Below are positions 1 through 8,517 of a stretch of 64,000 bases of DNA, in pieces. Below the pieces are notes generated by a model. It had not been told where the DNA came from and did no database searches. It saw only the letters and a list, made by a program, of their open reading frames with translations. Position 1 is the first letter of the stretch. Every line of letters starts with the position of its first letter. The position numbers and the translations under genes are program-made. This stretch comes from Microbacterium sp. 10M-3C3. GTDB lineage: Bacteria > Actinomycetota > Actinomycetes > Actinomycetales > Microbacteriaceae. Location of the stretch: positions 496,001-560,000 of the forward strand of contig NZ_CP034245.1 of NCBI RefSeq assembly GCF_003931875.1, written 5' to 3'.

Positions 1-1
1 G

Positions 2-685
2 CGGGCGGCGGAGGATCTGAAGGACACCGCCCGGATGGCCGCAGCCTTGGGCGTGTCCACGGTGACCGGGTTCAGCGGGTCGAGCATCTGGAAGTACGTG
101 GCGATGTTCCCGCCCGCTTCGCAGGAGATGATCGACGCCGGGTACGCGGACTTCGCGGAGCGGTGGAATCCGATCCTGGACGTGTTCGAACAGGTCGGGG
201 TGCGGTTCGCGCTCGAGGTGCACCCCTCGGAGATCGCGTACGACTACTGGACCGCCAAGCGCACCCTGGAAGCGATCGGGCACCGGGGCAGTTTCGGGTT
301 CAACTTCGACCCGTCGCACTTCGTGTGGCAGCAGCTGGACTCGGTGGCGTTCGTGCTGGATTTCGCGGAGCACATCTTCCACGTGCACTGCAAGGAGTCC
401 GTCACCAACCTCGACGGCCGCAACGGTGTCCTCGGCTCGCACCTGTCCTGGGACAACCCGCGGCGGGGGTGGACGTTCGTGTCCACCGGGCACGGCGCGG
501 TGCCGTGGGAGCCGATCTTCCGCGCCCTCAACGCGATCGGATACGACGGCCCCACCTCCGTCGAATGGGAGGACGCCGGCATGGACCGCCTTGTCGGCGG
601 CCCCGAAGCCCTCGCCTTCGTCCGCACACTCGCCCAGATCACCCCACCCCACCAACTCTTCGACGCCGCCTTCAGCTCCAAGTGA
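2..685 (+). CDS. Sugar phosphate isomerase/epimerase (TIM barrel), 5'-truncated by the window edge
   Basis: The reading frame is open from base 2, so the gene starts before the window; the ATG at 35 is internal. The 228 visible residues are the C-terminal two-thirds of an AP-endonuclease-2/IolE-like TIM barrel. Typical metal-site strands are visible: [24 protein letters not shown] and SVEWEDAG, giving the E-D-H-E ligand pattern of this family. Such enzymes isomerise, epimerise or dehydrate sugars and keto-inositols in the cytoplasm. It is followed at 32 nt by a ThuA-domain protein and then a Gfo/Idh/MocA dehydrogenase, a trio often found together in oxidised-sugar catabolism. The exact substrate cannot be read from sequence. 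Confidence 0.85.
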   Translation, partial: RAAEDLKDTARMAAALGVSTVTGFSGSSIWKYVAMFPPASQEMIDAGYADFAERWNPILDVFEQVGVRFALEVHPSEIAYDYWTAKRTLEAIGHRGSFGFNFDPSHFVWQQLDSVAFVLDFAEHIFHVHCKESVTNLDGRNGVLGSHLSWDNPRRGWTFVSTGHGAVPWEPIFRALNAIGYDGPTSVEWEDAGMDRLVGGPEALAFVRTLAQITPPHQLFDAAFSSK

Positions 686-717
686 CGCGCGCACGCGCTC
701 AGAAAGGTCCCACCGAC

Positions 718-1590
718 GTGGCCGATGTCCTGAACGTCCTCATCCTCTCCGGTCACATGACCATCGAGCATGACAACGCCTTCCGCAGCTTCCGAAAGCA
801 CAACGAGTGGATCACCACGCTGCTCGAAGACACCGGGCGCTTCAAGGTCCGCGTGGTCGAAGACCCGCGCGGCCTCCCCGCGGCGGTCATCGACAAGTAC
901 GACGTGCTCATCGTCGTCTTCGAGGGGCGTGACGGCTTCTTCGAGAAGGCCGTCGGCTTCGGCGCCGAGACCGACGCCGCGATCCTGAAGTTCGTCCACG
1001 ACGACGGCAAGGGAATCGTGTGGTTCCACGGGTCGGCCGCCCAGGAGGACCGCTGGGGCTACCCGGAGGAGTACAACGTCATGCGCGGCGCGAAGCTCAG
1101 CGCCTATGAGACGGGACTGCGGCCCCGGCCGTGGGGAGAGGCGCTGCTGCGCACCACCGAGCCGCGGCATCCGATCACCGAGGGGATCAGCGAGACCTGG
1201 ACGGTCACCGGCGACGACATCCTCACGGGTGTCGATCTGTACGACGGCGCGCAGGTGCTCCTGACGACCTTCGACGACCTCGAGTCGTACGAGAAGGCGC
1301 CCGTGTGGCCCATGTCGCACTACCCGGTCGTCATCCCCGAGGGCGGGATCGCCGAGCTGAACGGCATGAACACCGACCAGCCGATCGCGTGGATCAACGA
1401 GTACGGCGCGGGCCGGTCGTTCACCATCACGATCGGGCACGACATCGACACCTTCCGGCGCATCGAGTTCATCCGGATGTTCCCGCGGGGGGTCGAGTGG
1501 GCCGCGACCGGCGAGGTGTCGCTCACCGGACCCGACCGGCGCGGCGAGCGGCGCTTCAACCCGTGGCCGTACTACAACGGCGAGGGGTGA
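718..1590 (+). CDS. ThuA domain-containing protein
   Basis: A 290-residue protein from GTG 718, preceded by AGAAAGG at 701-707. The open frame runs further upstream but there it only shadows the preceding gene. The fold is the class I glutamine-amidotransferase-like ThuA domain: VLNVLILSGH at the N-terminus, YDVLIVVFEG, GKGIVWFHGS, HPITEG and YGAGRSFTITIGHD near the end. ThuA proteins occur in trehalose/disaccharide catabolic clusters where 3-keto sugars are intermediates, and their exact chemistry is poorly defined. It overlaps the next gene by four bases (GTGA), so the two are translationally coupled. A role in handling 3-keto sugar intermediates here is inferred from context. Confidence 0.88.
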   Translation: MADVLNVLILSGHMTIEHDNAFRSFRKHNEWITTLLEDTGRFKVRVVEDPRGLPAAVIDKYDVLIVVFEGRDGFFEKAVGFGAETDAAILKFVHDDGKGIVWFHGSAAQEDRWGYPEEYNVMRGAKLSAYETGLRPRPWGEALLRTTEPRHPITEGISETWTVTGDDILTGVDLYDGAQVLLTTFDDLESYEKAPVWPMSHYPVVIPEGGIAELNGMNTDQPIAWINEYGAGRSFTITIGHDIDTFRRIEFIRMFPRGVEWAATGEVSLTGPDRRGERRFNPWPYYNGEG

Positions 1591-2579
1591 GTACGGCGGT
1601 GCGCGTCGGCATCCTCGGCGCGGGCGGCATCGCCGAGCGCGCCATGGTGGAGCCGGCCCACGCGGTCGACGGCGTCGAGGTGCGCGCGATCGGCGCGCGC
1701 GATCCCGAGCGTGCGGCGGCGCTCGCGGCGCGTCTGTCCGTCCCCGTGTCCGGCGACTACGACACCGTGCTGTCCGATCCGGATGTCGACCTCGTCTACC
1801 TCGCACTGCCGCCGATCGTCCACGCGCGGTGGGCGGAGGCGGCGCTGCGCGCGGGCAAGCACGTCCTGTGCGAGAAGCCGCTGTCCGCGAACGGCGCGAC
1901 GGCCGCGCGCATCGCCGCCGTCGCCGCCGAGACCGGCCGGCGCGCCTTCGTCGGCTTCCACTACCGGCTGCATCCGTTCACGCAGCGGCTGCTCGAGGTG
2001 ATCGATTCGGGCGTGCTCGGAGAGATCCAGGCGGCCGAGATCGACTTCAGCATCCCGCACTTCGTCGTGAAGCCGGGGAACATCCGCTTGGACGGCGACC
2101 TCGCCGGCGGCGCCGTGATGGATGTCGGATGCTACGCGGTCGACCTGCTGCGCGCCGCCTTCGGCGAGCCGGTCGTCGAGTCGGCGTCCGCGGTGACGTA
2201 CGACGCCGACCCCCGCATCGACCTGCAGACCGACGCCGTCCTGCGTCTGCCCGACGGTGCGACCGCGCGCGTGCGGTCGTCGTTCCTCGGCGACGACACG
2301 GGTGCGATGCGCCTGCACGTCTCGGGATCGGCGGCCGAGCTCGAGGCGACGAGCGTCATCGTGCCGCAGTGGGGAGCGACCCTCCGTGTCGCCTCGGGCG
2401 CGGACGAGCTCCTCTCGGAGGCCGTGGATCCGACCGAGAACAGCTACATCCGCCAGCTGGAGCACCTGCGCGACGCCCTGCGGGAGGGCGTCCCCAGCAT
2501 CCTCGACGCCGACCGGGGCGTCGGCACGATGCGCGTCGTCGACGACATCTACCGCGCGGCCGGCCTGCAGCCCCGCTGA
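1587..2579 (+). CDS. Gfo/Idh/MocA family oxidoreductase
   Basis: A 330-residue NAD(P)-dependent sugar dehydrogenase. The GTG at 1587 overlaps the ThuA stop. The N-terminal Rossmann fold has GILGAGGIAERAM, and the family signature CEKPLSAN follows at about residues 92-99. The second domain has the GGAVMDVGCYAVDLLRAAFGEP segment with the conserved D-x-G-C-Y region. The length is typical of the family. These enzymes oxidise or reduce sugar hydroxyls, often at C3; the gut C-glycoside oxidase DgpA belongs to this family. It is the last gene of the first plus-strand operon and converges with the minus-strand isomerase operon after only 7 bases. Its substrate is unknown. Confidence 0.92.
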   Translation: MSTAVRVGILGAGGIAERAMVEPAHAVDGVEVRAIGARDPERAAALAARLSVPVSGDYDTVLSDPDVDLVYLALPPIVHARWAEAALRAGKHVLCEKPLSANGATAARIAAVAAETGRRAFVGFHYRLHPFTQRLLEVIDSGVLGEIQAAEIDFSIPHFVVKPGNIRLDGDLAGGAVMDVGCYAVDLLRAAFGEPVVESASAVTYDADPRIDLQTDAVLRLPDGATARVRSSFLGDDTGAMRLHVSGSAAELEATSVIVPQWGATLRVASGADELLSEAVDPTENSYIRQLEHLRDALREGVPSILDADRGVGTMRVVDDIYRAAGLQPR

Positions 2580-2586
2580 CCGCCGG

Positions 2587-3576
2587 TCAGGCGGGGACGG
2601 CGGCACCCTCGAGGATCGGCCGCAGCACCTTCTGCACGTACCATCCGCTGACCATCGTGCTCTCGGCAGGATGGGGGCTCTGGTCGGACTCGACGACGAT
2701 CCAGCCGCGGTAGCCGTGCTCGGCGAGCGCGCCCACGAAACCCTCGAAGTCCACGAGCGCACGCTCGTCGCTCGGCTCGTAGAACCAGCGGAGGATGCGG
2801 CGGGCCCCGCCCTCGGTCTTGATGAACTGCTCGGCGTGCGGGGTACTGGCCTCCGCGTCGTCGACCGTTTCGCGCGCGTCCTTCAGCTGTACGTGCACGA
2901 CCCGGTCCGCGTGGGCACGGTAGAACGCCACGGGGTCGATGCCCGCGATCGCGTACTCGGCGGTGTCGATCGCGAGGCCCACCGTCGCGGCATCCGTCGC
3001 GGCGAGGAGACGCTCGATGCCGTCACCGAGACGCAGCGCCGAGAGGAAGTCGACATGCAGGCCGAGCTTCACGCCGTCGGCGGCGATCGCCGCGCCGACG
3101 GCGTTCCACAGGGTCGCGAGCACGCCGATCTGCTCGTCCGACAGCACACCCGTCTGCCACGCCGAGGGTGCGGCCCGCACGACCAGCACGTCACCGCCGA
3201 GACGGTGGACGGCGTCGGCGAACCAGCGGGCCGTGCGGACGATCTGGTCCACCGATGCCGCATCGAGCGGGTCGGGGCCGCGCCCCATCTCGACCTCGAA
3301 CCCGACGGCGGGATCGTAGACATAGCTGCTGACGGCCTCGATGGCGCACGCGGCGAGCACGTCCCTGAACTCCTCCACCGAGCCGTAGAGGTCGGCGAGC
3401 TCCTTGGGGGAGCCGAGCGGCTCCCATGCGCCGAAGCTCACGGCGGTGAGTTCGATCCCCGCGAACCCGCTGATCGACGCCGTCTTGAACGCCCTCTCGT
3501 GCTCACGCTTGCGCACGAACGAGTCGATGTTGGTGTCCCACTGATTGATGGCGTAGGCCCAGCGCACGTCGCTCAT
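2587..3576 (-). CDS. Sugar phosphate isomerase/epimerase (TIM barrel)
   Basis: A 329-residue TIM-barrel protein starting at ATG 3576, which overlaps the upstream stop by four bases. An AAGGGGCGG ribosome site precedes the start. Likely metal ligands are in LHVDFLSAL (H174, D176), LAIDTAEYAI (D204), VHVQLKD (H228) and VVESDQSP near the C-terminus. The first position carries Asp where most relatives have Glu, which may indicate a different reaction or substrate. It is distal in the minus-strand operon headed by the C-glycoside deglycosidase-like pair. A role in isomerising the sugar released from C-C cleavage is inference. Confidence 0.86.
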   Translation of the reverse strand: MSDVRWAYAINQWDTNIDSFVRKREHERAFKTASISGFAGIELTAVSFGAWEPLGSPKELADLYGSVEEFRDVLAACAIEAVSSYVYDPAVGFEVEMGRGPDPLDAASVDQIVRTARWFADAVHRLGGDVLVVRAAPSAWQTGVLSDEQIGVLATLWNAVGAAIAADGVKLGLHVDFLSALRLGDGIERLLAATDAATVGLAIDTAEYAIAGIDPVAFYRAHADRVVHVQLKDARETVDDAEASTPHAEQFIKTEGGARRILRWFYEPSDERALVDFEGFVGALAEHGYRGWIVVESDQSPHPAESTMVSGWYVQKVLRPILEGAAVPA

Positions 3577-4544
3577 CGAGCCGCCCCTTCGTTGTAGATG
3601 CCGTCGAGAACGTTCTTCGCGTACCAGCGGGCGATCGCGGTGCTCTCCGCATAATCGCCGCCGAGCTTGTCGGCCTTGTCGTGCTCGACGCTGATCCAGC
3701 CCGTGTAGCCGTGGTCGCGCACGGAGCGCACCATCGCCTCGAAGTCGACGAGGCCCTCGTCGGTGCCCATCTCGTAGAACCACTTCTCCGTGGTCTTGGC
3801 CGACACTTCGGCGTCGGGGAACATCCGGTAGTCCTCGTTCGTGTCCTTATACCGCGTGTCCTTGAAGTGGAACCCGGTGACCCGCTCGTGGTGCGCCTCG
3901 TACACGCCGACGGGGTCGACGTCGGCGATGCAGTGCTGCGCGGTGTCGACGAAGAACTTCACGTAGCGCGGATCGGCGTAGGAGTAGAACCGATCGATCT
4001 GATCGCGCGTGCGGATGCCGGCGTAGAACTCGTGATGGCACGTGAGGTTGACGCCGTACTGCTGGGTCAGCTCGCCCACCTTCCCCCAGATGTCGGCGGC
4101 GTGCTTCAGGCCGTCGTCGGGCACCCCCGCCTCGTCGAAGTACCGCGACCCCGGCATGACGATGATGTTGTCAAGCTGGATGCCCGACCACATGTCCATC
4201 GTGCGCTGGAAGTCCTCGAGGATCGTCGCGTGCGTCGCCGGCACCTCGGGGGCGTAGCGGTCGGGGGTGTAGTACACGCCGTGGAACGTGTTCACGATGC
4301 GCTCGAGGCCCTGCTCCTGCACGAACTCCTGGTAGTTCGCGACCGAGCCGTACTGCTCGAAAATCTGCCAGATGCGGAAGTCGAACGTGTCGATCGCGTC
4401 GAAGCCGACCGCGGCCACCTGCTGGAGGAAGCGCTTCATGGCCACGCGCGACTGCCACTGGTCGTAGGGGCCGGCCGGTCCCTGTGCGCGCCAGTGGTCC
4501 ATGTAGCTCCACTTGATGGGGGGTCGTGCGACGTCCGTGGTCAT
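3573..4544 (-). CDS. Sugar phosphate isomerase/epimerase (TIM barrel)
   Basis: A 323-residue protein with a full AP-endonuclease-2-type barrel. Candidate metal ligands are E172 in HHEFYAG, D200 in FFVDTAQH, H226 in GFHFKDT and E287 in ISVEHDK, a complete E-D-H-E set. It starts at ATG 4544, overlapping the previous gene by ATGA, and ends in an ATGA overlap with the next, so it sits in a tightly coupled four-gene operon. It is related to the protein encoded next to it but is not a close duplicate. It could be a 3-keto-sugar isomerase or dehydratase of the IolE type. It could also be a second candidate large subunit for the DUF6379 protein, although the adjacent 4541-5572 product is the more likely partner. 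Confidence 0.86.
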   Translation of the reverse strand: MTTDVARPPIKWSYMDHWRAQGPAGPYDQWQSRVAMKRFLQQVAAVGFDAIDTFDFRIWQIFEQYGSVANYQEFVQEQGLERIVNTFHGVYYTPDRYAPEVPATHATILEDFQRTMDMWSGIQLDNIIVMPGSRYFDEAGVPDDGLKHAADIWGKVGELTQQYGVNLTCHHEFYAGIRTRDQIDRFYSYADPRYVKFFVDTAQHCIADVDPVGVYEAHHERVTGFHFKDTRYKDTNEDYRMFPDAEVSAKTTEKWFYEMGTDEGLVDFEAMVRSVRDHGYTGWISVEHDKADKLGGDYAESTAIARWYAKNVLDGIYNEGAAR

Positions 4545-5572
4545 CGTGCTCTCGCTTCGTCGGGATGGGGATGTGTGCTGAGGCCGTCTGCGAGGGCGTC
4601 GACCGCGAGCGCCAGGTGACGGCGCGTCATATCCCACGGGTCTTCCTCGAGCCACTCGTGCCCGCCCCACTCGCTGCACAGCGTGCCGGCGAACCCGGAG
4701 GCCCGCAGCGCGGGAGCGAGCTCGCGGATCGGGGCCGAGACGCGGTCGTCCGCGTCGTCGAGGTCCCAGAACTTCAGATGCACCGCGCCCACCCACGGCA
4801 GGACGTCGGCGATCTCCGCGACACGGGAGCGCCCGAAGCGCACCACGAGATCCATGAAGAGCGTGTGCACCGCCGGCGGCACGCGCCCCGCGCCGAGCTC
4901 GGCGAACACGGCACCCTGCGTGGCCGGGTCGGCCCAGTCGGTGCGCAGTCGACCGACGAGGTCCGCCGAGACGCCGCCGCGCTCGAGTTCGGCGAGATAG
5001 GTCTCGGGAAGCGCCGGCATGAGCATGCTGATATCCAGCAGCAGGCGGAGCCGCGGGTGATCGCGACGGATGATGTCGTCGTACGCCGCCGCGTGCGCCG
5101 CATCCGCCGGCGTCTGCCGACCCTGAACCTCCTCGAAGAGGATCAGGTCGAGTTCGTCGAGGACGGGAAGCAGCCGATCGACGAGCTCGGCGCCGGGCTG
5201 GCCGATCGGCACGCGGATGCCTGCGGCGCCGACCGCCGCGGCCGCGTGCAGCTGGGGGAGGAGGAACGCGTAGCGCTCCTCCTCGGTGCGACGGCGCGGG
5301 CCCGACGTCCATTCGTCGATGCTGCCGCCGACGATGCTGACGCGCCCTGCCCGCTTCTCGAGCGCGGCGCGGAAGTCGCCCGTCTCCGAGGGCGACGGCG
5401 CGGGGAAGCCGCGCCACATCTGGCCCGGCTCGATCTCGATCGTGTCGCTCACGCCGCGGTCGATGAGGGAGAGGGCCAGCTCGGGGGCCGCTCGCGCGGC
5501 CCGGATCACCTCCGGCGTGACGTTGAACGCGCTCGCGGCGAGCGTCCAGCCGGCGGGAAGGGTCGCGGTCAT
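4541..5572 (-). CDS. C-glycoside deglycosidase alpha-subunit-like TIM barrel (CarB-like)
   Basis: A 343-residue TIM-barrel protein from ATG 5572, with GGGAG upstream. Likely metal ligands are E147 or E148 in LFEEVQG, D180 in LLLDISMLM, H265 (or H236) and E301 in LCSEWGGHEW. It directly follows a DUF6379 small protein. In characterised CarBC/Dgp-type enzymes a Mn-dependent TIM-barrel alpha subunit pairs with a DUF6379 beta subunit to cleave the C-C bond of 3-oxo-C-glycosides. The pairing and the CarA-like oxidase encoded at 18061 support this call. No alignment could be run, so the assignment rests on family knowledge and gene order. The alternative is a sugar isomerase of unknown substrate. 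Confidence 0.68.
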   Translation of the reverse strand: MTATLPAGWTLAASAFNVTPEVIRAARAAPELALSLIDRGVSDTIEIEPGQMWRGFPAPSPSETGDFRAALEKRAGRVSIVGGSIDEWTSGPRRRTEEERYAFLLPQLHAAAAVGAAGIRVPIGQPGAELVDRLLPVLDELDLILFEEVQGRQTPADAAHAAAYDDIIRRDHPRLRLLLDISMLMPALPETYLAELERGGVSADLVGRLRTDWADPATQGAVFAELGAGRVPPAVHTLFMDLVVRFGRSRVAEIADVLPWVGAVHLKFWDLDDADDRVSAPIRELAPALRASGFAGTLCSEWGGHEWLEEDPWDMTRRHLALAVDALADGLSTHPHPDEARAR

Positions 5573-5587
5573 CGGGATCTCCCGGGG

Positions 5588-5995
5588 TCAGGCGACGTCG
5601 CGCGAGACCGAGGGCACCGCGGCATCGGGGACGAGGTCGGCGTCGGCGGAGAACGGCAGGCGCAGCGGCCCGGCGCCCCCGGCGTCGAGGTAGGGGATGA
5701 GCAGGGAGAACGACACCGAGATCCGGTGCGCGCCGCGTCCGAGCGGCGTGCGACCGCGTATGACGAGACGGTCCTGGAGGAACCACCAGCCCCGCTCGAA
5801 CGCCAGCGCAGACGGCGTCAGCGTGCGGTCGCCGACGGCGACGAGGAGGGAGGACGGCGCAGCCCCGTCGATCGCGACGGCGAGATCGACGAGGCTCGCC
5901 AGCGGGAGGGAGCGGATCCACGGCAGCGACAGCCGCAGCGCGAATCCCTCGGGTGTCGTGCGCAGCGCATCCTCGCGCAGTGCGGTCAGGGTCAT
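5588..5995 (-). CDS. C-glycoside deglycosidase beta-subunit-like protein (DUF6379, CarC-like)
   Basis: A 135-residue protein without signal or membrane segment, predicted mostly beta strand (for example LRLSLPWIRSLPL, RGWWFLQDRLVIRG, RISVSFSLLIPYL). This size, strand pattern and position before a TIM-barrel gene match the DUF6379/C-glycoside deglycosidase beta subunit family, which completes the active site of the alpha subunit. It starts at ATG 5995 with a strong GAGGAAG site. It is the first gene of the minus-strand operon, behind a good sigma-70-type promoter at 6044-6073. If the family call is right, the operon's primary role is deglycosylation of C-glycosides. Confidence 0.7.
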   Translation of the reverse strand: MTLTALREDALRTTPEGFALRLSLPWIRSLPLASLVDLAVAIDGAAPSSLLVAVGDRTLTPSALAFERGWWFLQDRLVIRGRTPLGRGAHRISVSFSLLIPYLDAGGAGPLRLPFSADADLVPDAAVPSVSRDVA

Positions 5996-6043
5996 GGCGG
6001 CACACTTCCTCGTGGCGGAGCGGCCCGCGCCGCTTCTGCGGAC

Positions 6044-6073
6044 AATCTAACGAGAAAGGTCGAAAAAAAGCAA
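6044..6073 (-). promoter_or_regulatory. Predicted promoter of the deglycosidase operon
   Basis: Read on the minus strand, TTGCTT (6073-6068) is followed by an 18-base T-rich spacer and TAGATT (6049-6044). This is a good match to a housekeeping -35/-10 pair in an otherwise GC-rich genome. It lies between the ROK gene stop and the DUF6379 gene, giving a leader of about 40 bases that carries GAGGAAG. Confidence 0.65.
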
Positions 6074-6080
6074 AAGTGCG

Positions 6081-7370
6081 TCAGGCAACCAGATCGACCG
6101 CGGGAACGGACAGCGCGCGCGGGCGACCGTCGGCGAACCAGCGCGGGAAGGTGATGTCGAAGAGCTGCTCGCGCGCGAGGTCCGCGCCGCCGCGCAGGGG
6201 CTCGCGCTGGTCGTTCACCGACTGGACGATCGCGAGGTCGCGCGTCGCGAGCGGGAGCGAGAGCTCGTACACGCGCTGACGGACCTCGGCGAGGAAGAGC
6301 TCGCCCGCCGACGCGACCGCGCCGCCGACGACGATGACGCCCGGGTTGAACATGTTCACCAGCGCCGCGACCGACTCCCCGACCACGCGTGCGGCGCGCT
6401 GCATCAGCGAGATCGACAGCGGATCGCCGTTCTCGGCGGCCTTCGCGATCGCCTCCGGGTCGATCGTCGTGCCGCGCTCGCGCATGGCCGCGAGCGCGCC
6501 GGTCGCGCCTTCGTCCAGCGCGGCCTCGGCGTCGCGGACGAGCGCCCACCCGCCCGCCACCGCCTCGAGGCAGCCGATCTTGCCGCAGCGACAGGCCGCC
6601 TCGGAGCCCGGCACGCGCACGTGGCCGATGTCGCCCGCGGCGCCGTTCGCGCCGCGGTGCAGGCGTCCGCGCGAGAGGAGGCCCGCGCCGATGCCGGTGC
6701 CGACCTTGCAGTAGATGAGATCCGGATGCTCCGCGCCACGGCGCGCCCGCTCACTGCACGCGAGGAGGTTCACGTCGTTGTCGACCCAGACCGGGGCGCC
6801 GTATCGCTCCTCGAAGGCGCCGCGCACGTCGTAGCCGTTCCAGCCGGGCATGATCGGCGGGGCGACGGGGCGCCCGGTCTCGAAGTCGACCGGGCCGGGG
6901 AGGCCGATCACGACGGCCCACACCGGGGCGTCGTCGAGCCCGGCGAGAAGGCCGTCGACGAGCTCGGCCGCCGTGGCGAGCGTCTCCTGCGGACCGCGCG
7001 CGATGTCCCACCCCACGTGCTCGGCCGCCAGGATCGTCCCGTCGAGGTCGGTGACGCCGGCGTGGATGTGCAGCGCGCCCAGCGCGCACACGACGATGCG
7101 GCCGCGCTCCGAGCGGAAGCGCAGCGTCCGCGGCGCGCGTCCGCCCGAGGACGGACCGAGTTCGGCGTCTTCGAGGAAGCCCATCTCGACGGCGAGATCG
7201 ACGCGCTGCGACACGACGCCGCGGCCGAGGCCCGTGACCCTGCCGATCTCCGGGCGCGTGGTCGCCTCTCCGAGGCGCACCAGGTTCACGATGCGCAGCA
7301 GGCTCGTGACCTCGTCGGTTTGCGCACCGAAGCGCAGGGTGGATCCGCTAGCCATGGTCGATTTTGACAT
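6081..7370 (-). CDS. ROK family transcriptional regulator
   Basis: About 429 residues. An N-terminal winged helix (LLRIVNLVRLGEATTRPEIGRVTGLGRGVVSQRVDLAVEMG) is followed by a ROK sugar-kinase-like domain. The ROK domain has VIGLPGPVDF, WVDNDVNLLA and GTGIGAGLL, and a zinc site in ACRCGKIGCLEAVAGG (the CxCGxxGCxE pattern). Starts at 7385 (TTG), 7370 (ATG) and 7355 (ATG) are all possible; none has a good ribosome site, and 7370 is a compromise. It sits between the minus-strand deglycosidase operon and the divergent plus-strand catabolic operon, so it probably represses both and responds to a sugar or glycoside. The inducer is unknown. Confidence 0.92.
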   Translation of the reverse strand: MSKSTMASGSTLRFGAQTDEVTSLLRIVNLVRLGEATTRPEIGRVTGLGRGVVSQRVDLAVEMGFLEDAELGPSSGGRAPRTLRFRSERGRIVVCALGALHIHAGVTDLDGTILAAEHVGWDIARGPQETLATAAELVDGLLAGLDDAPVWAVVIGLPGPVDFETGRPVAPPIMPGWNGYDVRGAFEERYGAPVWVDNDVNLLACSERARRGAEHPDLIYCKVGTGIGAGLLSRGRLHRGANGAAGDIGHVRVPGSEAACRCGKIGCLEAVAGGWALVRDAEAALDEGATGALAAMRERGTTIDPEAIAKAAENGDPLSISLMQRAARVVGESVAALVNMFNPGVIVVGGAVASAGELFLAEVRQRVYELSLPLATRDLAIVQSVNDQREPLRGGADLAREQLFDITFPRWFADGRPRALSVPAVDLVA

Positions 7371-7423
7371 GACATCCGTGCCCAAGTGGCGAAACGGCGC
7401 GATCTATGGTTGATTTCTACGAA

Positions 7424-7448
7424 ACTTCAGCCGTTTTCGTGCTGAAGT
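7424..7448. promoter_or_regulatory. Inverted repeat, candidate ROK operator
   Basis: ACTTCAG (7424-7430) and CTGAAGT (7442-7448) form a perfect 7-bp inverted repeat with an 11-base AT-richer spacer. It lies between the divergent ROK and Gfo/Idh/MocA genes, 25 bases before the latter's ATG. Nearby, ATGGTCGATTT (7354-7364) and ATGGTTGATTT (7406-7416) form an imperfect direct repeat. Regulator binding is inferred. Confidence 0.5.
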
Positions 7449-7473
7449 GGATGAGCAACCGCGAGGAGGCGGC

Positions 7474-8517
7474 ATGGCCTGGGGAGTCGGCCTCATCGGC
7501 GCGGGACCCGGAGTCGCCGCTCTGCACGCCCCCACGCTTGCACGGGTCGCCGATGACTTCCGGCTCGTCCACGTCGCCGACAGCGGCAGCGGGCGCGCGG
7601 CCGCCATCGCCGCCGCGCACGGCGCCCGCGCGTCGAGCGACGTCCAGACGCTGCTCGACGACGAGGACGTCGACGTCGTCGGCATCTGCAGTCCGCCCGA
7701 ACTGCACGCCGCCCACATCCGGGCAGCCCTGCGCGCCGGTCGTCGCATCATCCTGTGCGAGAAGCCGATCGCCACCACCGCCGACGAGGCCTGGGACGTG
7801 CTGCGCGAATGCGCCGACGCGGGCGCGCTCGTCGTGGTGGGCACGAACCACCTCTTCGACCCGCTGTGGGCGCGGGTCAAGCGTCACATCGACGCGGCCG
7901 AGGAGCGCGTGCGGACCGTGTCCGTGACCATGGCCCTCGCCCCGAACGCCCGCTACCACGCTCTCGTCACGGGCGAGGAGTCCACGCCGACCACGGCCGC
8001 GCGCCCGCCGCTGGACTTCTCCGACCCCCAGCTGTGCGCGCGCGTGGTCCGCCAGCTCGTCGTCGGCCTCGCCGTCCACGATCTGCCGCTCGTCCGCGAC
8101 CTCCTGCCCGGGTTCGAGGAGATCGTCCACGCGCGCGCGATCCCGCCGATCGGTCTCGACATCGGGCTGCGCACCGGCGGCGGGCTCGTGCGACTGAGCG
8201 CCGTCATGCTGCCCGACGGCGCCGACACGCTGTGGCGGGTCTCCGTGGGGATGGGGCGCGACCGCGTCGACCTCGACTTCCCGCCCCCGTTCGTCCACGC
8301 CGGCAGTGCGCGCGCGACGGTGCGCGACGGCTCCGGCCGGATCACGACCTTCCCGGTCGAAGACATCGACGGGTACGAGGCCGAGTGGCGCGCGCTCGCC
8401 GCCCTTGCGCGCGGCGACACCACGATGGAGTACGCCGAGCTGCTCGCCGATGCCGAGGAGGCGATCGCGATCGCGGATGCGGCGGCCGAGGCCGTGCGCG
8501 CGGGGATGACGTCGTGA
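7474..8517 (+). CDS. Gfo/Idh/MocA family oxidoreductase
   Basis: A 347-residue dehydrogenase from ATG 7474 with GAGGAGG at 7463-7469. The N-terminal nucleotide-binding segment is GVGLIGAGPGVAALH, and the family motif CEKPIATT lies near residue 100. The C-terminal half is the usual alpha/beta substrate domain, but the region that normally carries the GG-x-x-x-D-x-G signature reads VVGLAVHDLPLVRDLLPG, with His-Asp replacing the usual pattern. It heads the plus-strand operon facing the ROK gene and overlaps the next gene by GTGA. It probably acts on the oxidised sugar or glycoside of this cluster. Whether it is the C3 oxidase or a downstream reductase cannot be told. Confidence 0.9.
   Translation: MAWGVGLIGAGPGVAALHAPTLARVADDFRLVHVADSGSGRAAAIAAAHGARASSDVQTLLDDEDVDVVGICSPPELHAAHIRAALRAGRRIILCEKPIATTADEAWDVLRECADAGALVVVGTNHLFDPLWARVKRHIDAAEERVRTVSVTMALAPNARYHALVTGEESTPTTAARPPLDFSDPQLCARVVRQLVVGLAVHDLPLVRDLLPGFEEIVHARAIPPIGLDIGLRTGGGLVRLSAVMLPDGADTLWRVSVGMGRDRVDLDFPPPFVHAGSARATVRDGSGRITTFPVEDIDGYEAEWRALAALARGDTTMEYAELLADAEEAIAIADAAAEAVRAGMTS

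Noticed and set aside
244..1806. Long minus-strand open frame opposite the isomerase and ThuA genes
   Set aside because: Arg/Pro/Ala-rich composition typical of a high-GC shadow frame, with no family motif; the plus-strand proteins are clearly real.
6061..6071. T-run (minus strand) after the ROK gene as an intrinsic terminator
   Set aside because: There is no GC-rich stem before it; the run is part of the spacer of a promoter for the next operon.
4526..6154. 542-codon plus-strand open frame across the deglycosidase operon
   Set aside because: It is antisense to two recognisable proteins and reads as Arg/Glu/Asp-rich noise.
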